From positions 10,812,001 to 10,876,000 of the forward strand of contig NZ_NETK01000001.1 of assembly GCF_002343915.1 (NCBI RefSeq): DNA of 64,000 nt, written 5' to 3'. Source of the DNA: Nannocystis exedens (GTDB taxonomy: Bacteria > Myxococcota_A > Polyangia > Nannocystales > Nannocystaceae). The stretch's first letter is position 1, and the number at the start of each line of letters is the position of its first letter. Below the pieces are notes generated by a model. The model ran no database searches. It had not been told where the DNA came from and was given only the letters and a program-made list of their open reading frames with translations. A program made the translations under genes and the position numbers. This document shows positions 1 through 8,493 of this stretch, in pieces.

Positions 1-58
1 GCTGTTCTCGTACGGCAGCTTCCCGCAGGGGCAGTCCGGGGCGGCCGCGGCGCGCTGA
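1..58 (+). CDS. C-terminal tail of a gene entering from the left
   Basis: Frame 2 is open from the window edge and ends in TGA at 56-58, encoding a tail that reads LFSYGSFPQGQSGAAAAR. The 18 residues are too few to assign a family. The call rests on the open frame and on the 14-nt repeat array starting 13 bases after the stop, a position where such arrays follow other real gene ends here. It could be a chance open frame. Confidence 0.35.
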   Translation, partial: LFSYGSFPQGQSGAAAAR

Positions 59-70
59 GCCCTCCTTGAG

Positions 71-157
71 GGCATGTCGTAGCGGGCATGTCGCACAGGA
101 CATGCTCGCTGGGACCTTGCATCTCGGACATGTCCCGAGAGGACATGCCCAGGGCGC
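71..157. repeat. 14-nt phased GGACATGTC array (array 1)
   Basis: CATG or close variants begin at 73, 87, 101, 115 (degenerate), 129 and 144, so the steps are 14, 14, 14, 14 and 15 nt. The core GGRCATGTC is kept while the five bases between cores differ from unit to unit. The array sits between the end of the left-edge frame and the end of the leftward LytTR remnant. Confidence 0.85.
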
Positions 158-172
158 CGCGCGGCCCTCCGT

Positions 173-741
173 TCATCCGACGCGGCGGCCGAGCAGCGCC
201 TGCACGCGGTGGCGGTGGCCGCGGCTGGTGGTGAGGCTGGCGCCGTCGCGCAGGACGACCTCGTAGTCGCCGCCGAGCAGGCTGCGGACCTCGTGGATCC
301 GCTCGATGCGGACGATGGAGGAGCGGCGGATCCGGGCGAAGCTGCGCGGGTCGAGCTCGGCCTCGAGGGTCGAGATCGACTCGCGCAGGACGTGGACGAC
401 CACGTACTGGCCGGCGGCCTCGATCCAGTCGATCTCGGCGAGCGGGACGAACAGGGCCCGGCCGCCGTCGTGGATCACCAGCCGCTCGGGGCGAGCCGGC
501 GCGCGCTCGGCCAGCAGGGCGGCGAGGCGGGCGTCGAGGCCGTCGCCGGCGGCGTCGAGGCGGGCGACGGCGCGGGCCAGGCGCCGGTCGTCGAACGGCT
601 TGAGCAGGTAGTCGAGCGCGTGGACCTCGAAGGCCCGCACGGCGTAGCGATCGTGGGCGGTGGGGCCGACGGCGGCGACGACCTCGAAGCCGCTCATCTC
701 CGGCATCTGCACGTCGAGGAAGACGACGTCGGGAGAGCAGC
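173..741 (-). pseudogene. LytTR-family response regulator, N-terminus missing
   Basis: Reading leftward, the frame begins inside a receiver domain at DVVFLDVQMPEMSGFEVV, with the phospho-acceptor Asp in FLD. It continues through ALDYLLKPF (receiver lysine) and a LytTR DNA-binding domain (RLVIHDGGRALFVPL, DWIEAAGQYVVVH). LytTR regulators normally start about 50 residues earlier with an acidic pocket (VDDE); here the upstream bases do not encode it. The segment between GFEVV and AVRAFE is also short, lacking the usual Thr/Ser switch strand (vvFvTA). Upstream DNA instead encodes the start of a sensor kinase in another frame. I infer a deletion that removed most of a kinase gene and the start of this regulator; an assembly collapse is possible. 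Confidence 0.7.
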
Positions 742-1016
742 TCGCCGACGAGGATGTCGCCGAGCGGCGCGGACCGGTCGATGAGGCGCAGCGACAGCCA
801 GGTCTTGGCGGCGAACACCGCCACGAACGCGAGCCACAGGCCGAGAGCGCGGAGGACAGGGCGCACGAGGCCGGACGTGCTGATGACCTCGGAGGTCGAG
901 GCGGTGCTGGTCGTGTTCGCGGCGGGAGAGCCGTGGGTGGTCGCCGTCCCTCCGGCGGCGGGCGGGGCGGGACAGGCGGCGAGGGCGACGAGGGCGACGA
1001 CGAGGGTGCGAGGCAT
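730..1016 (-). pseudogene. N-terminal remnant of a LytS-type sensor histidine kinase
   Basis: An ATG at 1014-1016 opens a frame with a hydrophobic leader, then a Ser/Thr-rich stretch and a segment reading GLWLAFVAVFAAKTWLSLRL followed by IDRSAPLGDILVGEL. This matches the first membrane segment and following loop of LytS-like (His_kinase, PF06580) sensors that lie next to LytTR regulators. The kinase similarity stops near 740, where sequence of the response regulator begins in a different frame. The catalytic HATPase domain is absent. No stop appears at the junction, so a translated product would run into a meaningless frame. Confidence 0.5.
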
Positions 1017-1114
1017 GGACCGCGATTGGACCCGACGCGGCGGCCGGCGAGCCGCGGTCCGGCACGAACGACGGCGGCGGCGGCTCGAACCGACGCGGGC
1101 GCGGAACGAGGCGG

Positions 1115-2071
1115 TCACTCGCGGGGGCGCGCGCCGTCCTCGACGATCCGCTCGATCACGCGACCGCGGCGCAGCGCGGCTTCCCACGAGGACCGCATCG
1201 GCGCGCGCTGGTACAGGAGGTAGCGCGGCTGGCCGGCTACCTGGAGCACCACGGCCATCAGACCCTCGTCCTGATAGGGCTGCGAGGCGGCGGTGACCGA
1301 GAGGACCGGGACCCGGGCGAACGCCAGCCGCTCCCGGGCGTCGGCGACCTGCGGCGCGAAGTGACGGGCGCCGCCGAGGCGCGCGACGCGAGCGCCCGAG
1401 GCACGCCGCGCCTCGAGGTCGCGCTCGAGGTCGGCGCGCGCCAGCAAGGGACGACCCGGGACGGCGAATGGGTCGCCGAGGTCTTCGAGCCAGGCGCTGG
1501 CGAACACGACGTGGCCGCTCTCCTGGCCGACGAAACCGCGCTGCGGGGCCCGCTCGAGGTCGGGGTGCGTCAGCCACGAGGCCTGCTCGGCCGCGCTCAG
1601 ACCCAGGATCAGCTCGCCGAGGTGATCGGCAGCGAGCGGGCGGATCGGGTGCTCGGAGCGGGCGAACCGGCGGTCGACGCGGACGAGCTCGCAGGTGTGC
1701 GCGACGGGATGCGGAGCTGTCCGCGGGGACAGGCGAATCTCGCCGCGCACGAGGTCGAGGTGGGCGAGGTCGTCCGGGGTGGCCAGCTCGCACGCGACGT
1801 ACTCGGGCGCGGTGAGGGAGCGTCGCAGGCCGCGCCAGTGCGGCTCGGTCGGCGCGCGCAGGACGAGCAGCTCGTCGGGCGACGGATCGAGCGAGAACGC
1901 CGGCGCCGCCGGTGGCACGGGCGTCTCGACCGCCGGCGTGGCGCGGTTCGAATAGGCGAGGCGCGGTAGGTCCGGGGCTCGCGCTTGTGCCGGCGCAGGC
2001 GAGGGCGCGGCAGGCTCGGCGCGCTCCGGCGCACAGGCGGCGAGGACGAGGAGCACGAGCGCGATGCGCAT
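1115..2071 (-). CDS. Putative lipoprotein of unknown function
   Basis: A 318-residue protein starting MRIALVLLVLAACAPERAEP, a short signal peptide with lipobox LAAC. Residues 20-60 are Ala/Pro-rich linker, and the rest is a globular domain with no motif I recognise. The frame stays open upstream for 150 more codons, but that stretch is antisense shadow of the cysteine-rich gene. The ATG at 2071 was chosen because it places the signal peptide at the N-terminus. Its stop lies about 100 bases from the kinase remnant. Probably an outer-membrane or periplasmic lipoprotein; function not known. Confidence 0.75.
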   Translation of the reverse strand: MRIALVLLVLAACAPERAEPAAPSPAPAQARAPDLPRLAYSNRATPAVETPVPPAAPAFSLDPSPDELLVLRAPTEPHWRGLRRSLTAPEYVACELATPDDLAHLDLVRGEIRLSPRTAPHPVAHTCELVRVDRRFARSEHPIRPLAADHLGELILGLSAAEQASWLTHPDLERAPQRGFVGQESGHVVFASAWLEDLGDPFAVPGRPLLARADLERDLEARRASGARVARLGGARHFAPQVADARERLAFARVPVLSVTAASQPYQDEGLMAVVLQVAGQPRYLLYQRAPMRSSWEAALRRGRVIERIVEDGARPRE

Positions 2072-2194
2072 GGCGTGCTCGCTACGCGCTGCGACCGCGC
2101 GATGTTCCACGGTTCGCGAGCGCGCCGCCGATGCGCGAATCCCCTGCCCGCCGAGTGGACGCCGGTCGAGGGCCCGCGGCGCCACTGACGTCAC

Positions 2195-2222
2195 GAGCCC
2201 GCAGCGAGGGCGCTGCGGGCTC
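2195..2222 (-). terminator. Perfect 12-bp hairpin after the cysteine-rich gene
   Basis: The arms GAGCCCGCAGCG (2195-2206) and CGCTGCGGGCTC (2211-2222) are exact inverse complements around a 4-base loop. The hairpin starts 25 bases past the stop of the leftward gene ending at 2247. There is no U-tract, so it is a terminator-like or 3'-end stabilising hairpin rather than a textbook intrinsic terminator. Confidence 0.65.
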
Positions 2223-2246
2223 GCGCAGGTCGGCGCAAGTCGCCGA

Positions 2247-4775
2247 TCACAGGGTGTTGCAGTGACCCTCGAAGCAGGCCTGACCGGCGGCGCAGTCGGC
2301 ATGTTCGGCGCACTCGACCCCGGCGGAGCACAGGCCGAACACGCAGATCTGGCCGACGTCGCAGTCCTTGTTCTTGACGCACATCTTCGGCGCGAAGCAC
2401 TCGCCGAACAGGCAGAACTCGTTGGCGGCGCACTCGGCGTTGGTCGTGCACTGCGGCGCGCCGGTGCATACGCCCGCCTGGCAGGTCTGGCCGATCGCGC
2501 AATGGGCGTCGGTCTGGCAGTCACCGATGAAGGTGCAGGTGCCGGCGATGCAGACCTCGTCGATCACGCAGTCCTCGTTGCCGACGCACACGGGGGGCGG
2601 AGCGTCGACGCACTGCTGGTTGGCGTCGCAGATCTGGCCGACCGGGCAGTCGTCGTTGTCGATGCACTGCGGGGGCGGAGCGTCGACGCACTGCTGGTTG
2701 GCGTCGCAGATCTGGCCGACCGGGCAGTCGTCGTTGTCGATGCACTGCGGGGGCGGAGCGTCGACGCACTGCTGATTGGCGTCGCAGATCTTGCCGACCG
2801 GGCAGTCGTCGTTGTCGATGCACTGCGGGACGATGGGGACGCACTGCTGGTTGGCGTCGCAGATCTGGCCGACCGGGCAGTCGTCGTTGTCGATGCACTG
2901 CGGGGGCGGAGCGTCGACGCACTGCTGGTTGGCGTCGCAGATCTTGCCGACCGGGCAGTCGTCGTTGTCGATGCACTGCGGGACGATGGGGACGCACTGC
3001 TGGTTGGCGTCGCAGATCTGGCCGACCGGGCAGTCGTCGTTGTCGATGCACTGCGGGGGCGGAGCGTCGACGCACTGCTGGTTGGCGTCGCAGATCTGGC
3101 CGACCGGGCAGTCGTCGTTGTCGATGCACTGCGGGACGATGGGGACGCACTGCTGGTTGGCGTCGCAGATCTGGCCGACCGGGCAGTCGTCGTTGTCGAT
3201 GCACTGCGGGGGCGGAGCGTCGACGCACTGCTGGTTGGCGTCGCAGATCTGGCCGACCGGGCAGTCGTCGTTGTCGATGCACTGCGGGACGATGGGGACG
3301 CACTGCTGGTTGGCGTCGCAGATCTGGCCGACCGGGCAGTCGTCGTTGTCGATGCACTGCGGGGGCGGAGCGTCGACGCACTGCTGGTTGGCGTCGCAGA
3401 TCTGGCCGACCGGGCAGTCGTCGTTGTCGATGCACTGCGGGACGATGGGGACGCACTGCTGCTGGGCGTTGCAGATCTGGCCGACCGGGCAGTCGTCGTT
3501 GTCGATGCACTGCGGCGGCGGGATCAGCTCGCACATCTTGGTCTGCTGGTTGCAGAACTGGCCCGGAGGACAGTCGACGTCGGTCATGCAGATCGGCGGC
3601 GGCGGATCCTGGCAGTCGCCGTCGACGCACAGCTGACCGGGCGGGCAGTCGGTGTCCTCGACGCACTCGGGCGGGAAGAAGCAGACGCCGTTCACGCACA
3701 GCTCGCCGGGTGGGCAGTCGGCGTCGCTCATGCACAGCTGGCCGGGGACGCACGCGCCGCCCTGGCACTGCTGTCCGGGCGGGCAGTCGAGGTCGGTCTG
3801 GCAGCCGGCGATCGGGACGCAGGTGCCGTTGTCGCACTGGTTGCCGGGCGGGCAGTCGGCGTCGGTCTGGCACATGCCGCCGGGGACGCACTGGAAGTCG
3901 ATGCACTGCTCACCGGGGTCGCAGTCGGTGCTGTCGAAGCAGAACTCGGCCTGGCAGAAGCCGTTCTCGCACACCTGGTTGGGCGGGCAATCGGCGTCGA
4001 TGGTGCATTCGCCCTGGACGCAGGTGCCGTCGATGCAGACCTCGCCGAACGGGCACTGGTCGTTGCTGAAGCACTCGGCCTGGCAGAAGCCATCGATGCA
4101 CAGCTGGCCGAACGGGCAGTCGAAGTCGTTCTCGCACTGGCAGAAGTCGCAGCCGACCGGGACGCACTGGCCGTCGAGGCACTGCTGCTCGAACGGGCAC
4201 TCGAAGTCGAACTCGCACTCGCCGCCGGTGGTGCACTCGCCGTCGATGCAGACCTGGCCCTCGGGGCACTCGAAGTCGTTCTGGCAGGCCGGTGGGTCGA
4301 CCGGGACGCACTGGCCGTTGCCGTCGCACTCGGTGCCGACCGGGCAGGGCGGGCAGGTCGGCGGCGGGCCCTGGCACACGCCCATGTCCTCGCCCTCGGG
4401 GATCACGCAGATCGTGCCCGGGGGGCACTCGAGGTTGTCGTCGCACACCTGCGGGCCGACGCACTCGTAGTTGAGGCACTTTTCGCCCTCGGGGCAGTCG
4501 TCGTCGACGACGCACTCGCCGCCGACCTCGATGCACAGGCCGTCCGGGGCACAGATGAAGCCGTCGCCGCAGTCGGCGTCGCTGGCACAGGGGCCGAGGT
4601 AGTCGCTGCGGCCGCAGCCGACGGCGACGAGCAGGCCGAGGGCGAAGCCGCGGAGCCATTCACTGACCGGCAGCGGTCGGCGCTGTGCCGGCCAATCCGG
4701 CGACGCGAGCCCCTCCGACGAACCGTTCATACCCTCCGCGCGCGCGACGCGGAACCATCGAGAAAGCGAAGTCAT
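2247..4775 (-). CDS. Cysteine-rich Dickkopf-like repeat lipoprotein
   Basis: About 842 residues. After a hydrophobic segment ending LGLLVAVGC (likely lipobox Cys) comes a string of about 32 modules of the form C-x3-DDCP-x-GQ-x-C-x4-C, each 25-30 residues with four cysteines. This pattern is usually annotated as Dickkopf N-terminal cysteine-rich domain in myxobacteria. The first 15 and last 5 modules are diverged; the 12 in the middle are almost identical at the DNA level. It is probably a surface-exposed, disulfide-rich rod or adhesin, which is inference. The start is uncertain: ATG at 4775 has GGAG eight bases upstream, but ATG at 4730 leaves a shorter pre-signal region. It is divergent from the outer-membrane gene to the right. 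Confidence 0.85.
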   Translation of the reverse strand: MTSLSRWFRVARAEGMNGSSEGLASPDWPAQRRPLPVSEWLRGFALGLLVAVGCGRSDYLGPCASDADCGDGFICAPDGLCIEVGGECVVDDDCPEGEKCLNYECVGPQVCDDNLECPPGTICVIPEGEDMGVCQGPPPTCPPCPVGTECDGNGQCVPVDPPACQNDFECPEGQVCIDGECTTGGECEFDFECPFEQQCLDGQCVPVGCDFCQCENDFDCPFGQLCIDGFCQAECFSNDQCPFGEVCIDGTCVQGECTIDADCPPNQVCENGFCQAEFCFDSTDCDPGEQCIDFQCVPGGMCQTDADCPPGNQCDNGTCVPIAGCQTDLDCPPGQQCQGGACVPGQLCMSDADCPPGELCVNGVCFFPPECVEDTDCPPGQLCVDGDCQDPPPPICMTDVDCPPGQFCNQQTKMCELIPPPQCIDNDDCPVGQICNAQQQCVPIVPQCIDNDDCPVGQICDANQQCVDAPPPQCIDNDDCPVGQICDANQQCVPIVPQCIDNDDCPVGQICDANQQCVDAPPPQCIDNDDCPVGQICDANQQCVPIVPQCIDNDDCPVGQICDANQQCVDAPPPQCIDNDDCPVGQICDANQQCVPIVPQCIDNDDCPVGKICDANQQCVDAPPPQCIDNDDCPVGQICDANQQCVPIVPQCIDNDDCPVGKICDANQQCVDAPPPQCIDNDDCPVGQICDANQQCVDAPPPQCIDNDDCPVGQICDANQQCVDAPPPVCVGNEDCVIDEVCIAGTCTFIGDCQTDAHCAIGQTCQAGVCTGAPQCTTNAECAANEFCLFGECFAPKMCVKNKDCDVGQICVFGLCSAGVECAEHADCAAGQACFEGHCNTL
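2590..3515 (-). repeat. Tandem coding repeat, alternating 78- and 75-bp units
   Basis: Twelve copies of a module reading CIDNDDCPVGQICDANQQCV lie head to tail. They alternate between linkers VDAPPPQ (26-residue unit) and VPIVPQ (25-residue unit), giving a higher-order period of about 153 bp. Differences between copies are a handful of bases, such as GQ to GK. The near-identity implies recent expansion or ongoing homogenisation, and copy number is prone to assembly error. Confidence 0.95.
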
Positions 4776-4933
4776 GGCGTAAGCTCCGGCGGGACCCGCC
4801 GACACGACTGTAGAGCCCGGCCCGCCCGGTGGGCAAGCTCGTGGCGGGAAACGGGGGGCAAACCCGCGCCGGACGCCGGGAGTGCCGCGGGCCCTGGTGC
4901 GGTGGGGAGAGGTCGGGCACTCTCAAGCCGGCG

Positions 4934-7900
4934 GTGGCTGGCCCCAGAAGAGCGCGGTTGTCCGGGGGCCCGCTCGCGCCGTGGTTGCTCGGACTCGCGG
5001 TCGCAACGGCGACCCCGGCCGCCCAGGCCCACCCGTGGGCGGTCCGCGGGGCGCCGACCCTGCCGTCGCTGCCGGCCGCCGACGAGCCACCCGGCGACGC
5101 GTCACATCCGTCGGACCTGTCGCCGACGCAAGCTCACGCGCCGCCCGAGCCGCCGACCGGACCGCCGACGGACCCGGTGCCGACGGCCGCCCCGTCGAGC
5201 GACGACCTCGGGGTGACGGCGGTCGAGGTCCGCCTCGAGGTGGTGCGCGGCGGAGAGCGGCTGCCCGACGGACGACGCGTGCCGCGAGCGGGCGGCGCGG
5301 CCGTCGGCCACGCGACCTACCGGCTGAGCCGCCCGGCCCGCGCCGGCGAGACGCTGGTGCTGCTGAACTTCGCCGAGGCGCTCGAGCGCGAGCCCTTCGA
5401 GCTCGACGAGGTGGCCAAGGCGACCTACCTCGACGGGCCGTTCCGCCGCGGCCGGCTGGTGGTCGGCGAGCACACCGGCGCGGCGGCGGTGCGGCAGGTG
5501 AACTCGCGCCGCGACGTCGAGGTGACCCTGGCCGAAGGGACAGATACGCTGACGCTCGACTACACGGTCGAGGTGCCGCGCCGCTACTGGCCGTTCGGCT
5601 GCTCGCGCCGGCGCTGCAGCCTGAGCGGCGCGGTGGCCCCGCTGCCGAGCGCGAAGGCCCGCGGCGGGGCGCGCCTCGACCCGGACGCGCGGGTGGTGAC
5701 GCCGGCGCGCTGGACGGTCGACGCGCGGTTCGCCGCGGTACCGACATGGTCTCCGGGACATGTCCCGACGGACAGAGAGGCGAAGCTGCTGGGGCGCGAC
5801 GAGCTGGTGGTCGCCAGCGGCGCGGTCGGGGCGCCCGAGGTGGCCTACCCGGAGGTGTTCTGGGGCCCGCGCTGGAAGCGGGCCCGCGAGACCTGGCGCG
5901 GGGTGCAGATCGAGGTGCTGCACATGTTCTGGCGCCCGGGCGACCAGGTGCCCGACGAGCGCAAGCTGCAGCTGTACCGCGACGTGCCCGGCCACGTGCT
6001 GCGGATCGCCCGCGAGGCGGTCGACGTGGCCACGCTGGCGGGGCTGGAGCTGCCGCCCGACAGCCGCCTGACCGTCGTGCAGGGGCCGCTGCGGGCCGAG
6101 ATCGCCCAGGCGCACCCGTCGGCGGTGCTGGTCAGCGACCAGTTCCTGCAGGTGTCGCCGGGTCGGCGGTTCCTGGGCTTCCATCAGGCGGCGACGGCCC
6201 GGGCGACGCTCGACGCGATCATGTACGGGGCCTACGTCGGCCGCCACGACCCGTCGACCGACCTGTGGCTGTACGACGCGACGGCGACCGCGCTGCTCGA
6301 CGTGTGGCGGGCCCGCCGCGCCCAGGGCGACGAGTTCGCCAGCGACATCCTGCGGCGGATCACGTTCGTGCCGATGGTCGACAACTTCCTCTACACCGGC
6401 CAGGCCGCGTTCGCGCAGAGCTACTTCCGCGGCAGCGAAGACGTGATGCCGCTGCGCCTGCACCCGCTGTACTTCTCGCACCCGCTGCCGACCGGGCGCC
6501 GGATCCACGAGAAGATGGTCGACCTGATGACGCCGAGCCAGCGCGAGGCGTTCTACGAGAAGGTGGCCCGCGACCGCGCCGCCGACCCGATCGCGGCGGC
6601 CGAGGCGGTCTACGGGCGCTCGCTCGGGTGGTTCTTCGATCAGTGGCTGGCGGCGTATCCGGGGGTCGACTACTCGGTGCAGCAGGTCGACAGCGTGCAG
6701 CTCGACGACGGCCGCTGGCGCCACTCGATCACGATCCGGCGGGAGGGCGAGCACGCGGCGGTCGAGCCGGTGCAGGTGCTGGCGACCGAGCGCGGCGGAC
6801 AGCGTCACTACCTGGTGTGGAACGGGTCGACCGCGTCGGGGACCAATATCGAGGTGTCCCCGGGGACAGGCACGGTCGACCACGTGTTCACGCTCGAGAC
6901 GCAGAACAAGCTGCGGTCGGTGATGGTGGACCCACGCGCGCGCCTGCTCGAGGAGCCGCAGGGTAAACGGCGCAACGTCGACCCGCTGTACAACAACCGC
7001 TCGCCGCCGAGCTTCCGCTTCGTGTACACAGGGTTCGGCTTCGAGGTGTCGGCGTCGGAGTTCCTGGCCGGGAAGACGCCGGCGGCCCGGCTGCAGGCGC
7101 TGTCGGGGCGGGTGCTGTTCGAGATGAGCCGGCGCCGCGACCTCGGATCGATCGGGCACCTGCAGCTGCACCGCGACCGCGAGTCGGCGGCGGCGATCGG
7201 CGGGGGGGCGACGCTGTGGTTCGGCGAGAAGGTGAACCGCCGGCGCCGCCGCGGGCGGGTGCGCCTGTTCGGCGAGGTCCACTCGCTGACGGCCCGCGGG
7301 CTCGACGGGGTCGGCGGGGTGCGCTTCGCCCAGTCGCTGTCGATCATCGACGACACGCGCAAGTTCAGCCTGTGGCCCGACCGCGGCCACCGCCTGGCGT
7401 TCGGGCTGTACGCGCAGGAGACGCTGCGCACGGGGGTGCCGGCGCCGGACCACCGCTACAGCCTGACGGCGTCGGCGTCGTGGGTGCACATCTGGCCGCT
7501 GGCCCACCAGCACACGCTGGCGAGCCGGCTCGAGCTGACGATGATGGTGCCGCTGGTCGGCCGCCCGGAGTTCCGCAGCCTGGTCCGCGCCGGCGGCGTC
7601 GACGGGCTCGGGGCGTACGGCGGCAACGAGCTGTTCGGCCGCGGGGTGGCGCTGGCCCAGCTCGAGTACCGCCACATGTTCTGGTCGAACTTCAATGTGA
7701 ACCTGGTCCACCTGTTCTGGCTGCGCGGGATCGGCGGGACGCTGTTCACGGGGGTGGCGTCGGTGTCGCCGTGCGACACGCTGCGCGGGTGGTTCGGGAA
7801 GGAGAGCTGGTACGGGCAGGTCGGCTACGGCGTGACGGCTTTCCTGCAGCTCCTGGGAGTGACGCCGCAGTTCGTCCGCTTCGATGTGGCGGTGCCGCTG

Positions 7901-8029
7901 GTCCGCCGCCGCACGACTTGCCTCGACGAGGTGCTGCCGGACTATCTGGCGGACTATCAGGGGGTCGATCCGGGGGAGTTCCAGCTGCCTCGGGTCGGGG
8001 TGAACTTGACGTTCTTGCAGCCGTTCTGA
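4934..8029 (+). CDS. Large outer-membrane protein with M1-peptidase-like domain and barrel-like C-terminus
   Basis: Begins at GTG 4934 (MAGPRRARLSGG) with a signal peptide APWLLGLAVATATPAAQA; the frame is open back to GTG 4829, so the start is not certain. About 1031 residues. Residues 60-110 are a Pro-rich linker. The middle contains a domain resembling the C-terminal catalytic half of M1 aminopeptidases, ending in GRSLGWFFDQWLAAYPG. No HExxH zinc motif is visible, so it is unlikely to be an active metallopeptidase. From about residue 680 the sequence alternates in barrel fashion and ends in NLTFLQPF, with the terminal Phe typical of outer-membrane barrels. I infer a surface protein whose peptidase-like part carries a binding role. 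It is divergent from the cysteine-rich lipoprotein. Confidence 0.8.
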   Translation: MAGPRRARLSGGPLAPWLLGLAVATATPAAQAHPWAVRGAPTLPSLPAADEPPGDASHPSDLSPTQAHAPPEPPTGPPTDPVPTAAPSSDDLGVTAVEVRLEVVRGGERLPDGRRVPRAGGAAVGHATYRLSRPARAGETLVLLNFAEALEREPFELDEVAKATYLDGPFRRGRLVVGEHTGAAAVRQVNSRRDVEVTLAEGTDTLTLDYTVEVPRRYWPFGCSRRRCSLSGAVAPLPSAKARGGARLDPDARVVTPARWTVDARFAAVPTWSPGHVPTDREAKLLGRDELVVASGAVGAPEVAYPEVFWGPRWKRARETWRGVQIEVLHMFWRPGDQVPDERKLQLYRDVPGHVLRIAREAVDVATLAGLELPPDSRLTVVQGPLRAEIAQAHPSAVLVSDQFLQVSPGRRFLGFHQAATARATLDAIMYGAYVGRHDPSTDLWLYDATATALLDVWRARRAQGDEFASDILRRITFVPMVDNFLYTGQAAFAQSYFRGSEDVMPLRLHPLYFSHPLPTGRRIHEKMVDLMTPSQREAFYEKVARDRAADPIAAAEAVYGRSLGWFFDQWLAAYPGVDYSVQQVDSVQLDDGRWRHSITIRREGEHAAVEPVQVLATERGGQRHYLVWNGSTASGTNIEVSPGTGTVDHVFTLETQNKLRSVMVDPRARLLEEPQGKRRNVDPLYNNRSPPSFRFVYTGFGFEVSASEFLAGKTPAARLQALSGRVLFEMSRRRDLGSIGHLQLHRDRESAAAIGGGATLWFGEKVNRRRRRGRVRLFGEVHSLTARGLDGVGGVRFAQSLSIIDDTRKFSLWPDRGHRLAFGLYAQETLRTGVPAPDHRYSLTASASWVHIWPLAHQHTLASRLELTMMVPLVGRPEFRSLVRAGGVDGLGAYGGNELFGRGVALAQLEYRHMFWSNFNVNLVHLFWLRGIGGTLFTGVASVSPCDTLRGWFGKESWYGQVGYGVTAFLQLLGVTPQFVRFDVAVPLVRRRTTCLDEVLPDYLADYQGVDPGEFQLPRVGVNLTFLQPF
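5743..5778 (+). repeat. Three phased cores inside the outer-membrane protein gene
   Basis: CATG at 5745 and 5759 and CAGA at 5773 are exactly 14 nt apart, each preceded by GA or GGA. They encode residues reading PTWSPGHVPTDRE between two conserved-looking blocks, in line with a short in-frame insertion or tolerated repeat in a loop. Confidence 0.65.
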
Positions 8030-8042
8030 GGCTGGCGTGGAG

Positions 8043-8102
8043 GGCATGTCCTGTCGGGCATGTAGATGTGGACATGTCGAACGGAGCATGTCTTTTGGAG
8101 AC
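8043..8102. repeat. 14-nt phased GGACATGTC array (array 2)
   Basis: CATG starts at 8045, 8059, 8073 and 8087, all 14 nt apart, with a degenerate unit at 8101. It begins 16 bases after the stop of the outer-membrane gene. Confidence 0.9.
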
Positions 8103-8493
8103 GGCCCGGGCCCGTGGCGAGCGGGGACGGGTGCTGCGCGAATCGCCGACTGCGCCTCGCGGGGGGTCCGGGGAAGGGCCGGCCGGGAGTTAACCGGACC
8201 CCTGGCACGGCTGCAGCCGTGAGCGGCCGCCTCGCCGTCGTCGGCTTCGATGGAAGGGTGTCTTCTGGGGCAGGTCCCGGGGCGCCTGTTCGACGGCCAG
8301 GGCTGGCCGCCGAACAGACGCTTCCTGGCGGCAAGTGACGGCGTGGCCTGCTTTCTCGGCGAGCCTTCGGGTGCGTGCGACGGGCGTCGTGAGGTCCGCG
8401 GGGGCCGTGCCGGTCGTCGGAGGGGCGGGGCTGCTCGGCGGGGCGACCGCGTGCGGGGGGGATGCGAGGGCCGGCTTGCGGTAGGATGGCCGG
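8103..8493. other. Gap without a recognised gene
   Basis: No convincing coding frame, RNA or promoter was found between the repeat array and the next gene. Short open frames here have no ribosome site and no recognisable product. Confidence 0.5.

Noticed and set aside
71..157. CATG arrays as CRISPR
   Set aside because: The period is 14 nt with 5-nt spacers, far shorter than any CRISPR repeat-spacer unit.
2590..3515. Regular repeats that could be read as a CRISPR array
   Set aside because: The units are near-identical coding modules with no variable spacers, and no cas genes are present.
2064..5216. 1050-codon rightward open frame across the cysteine-rich gene
   Set aside because: It is antisense shadow of the repeat gene. 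The leftward frame has a signal peptide and regular Cys motifs, while the rightward product is repetitive with no domain.
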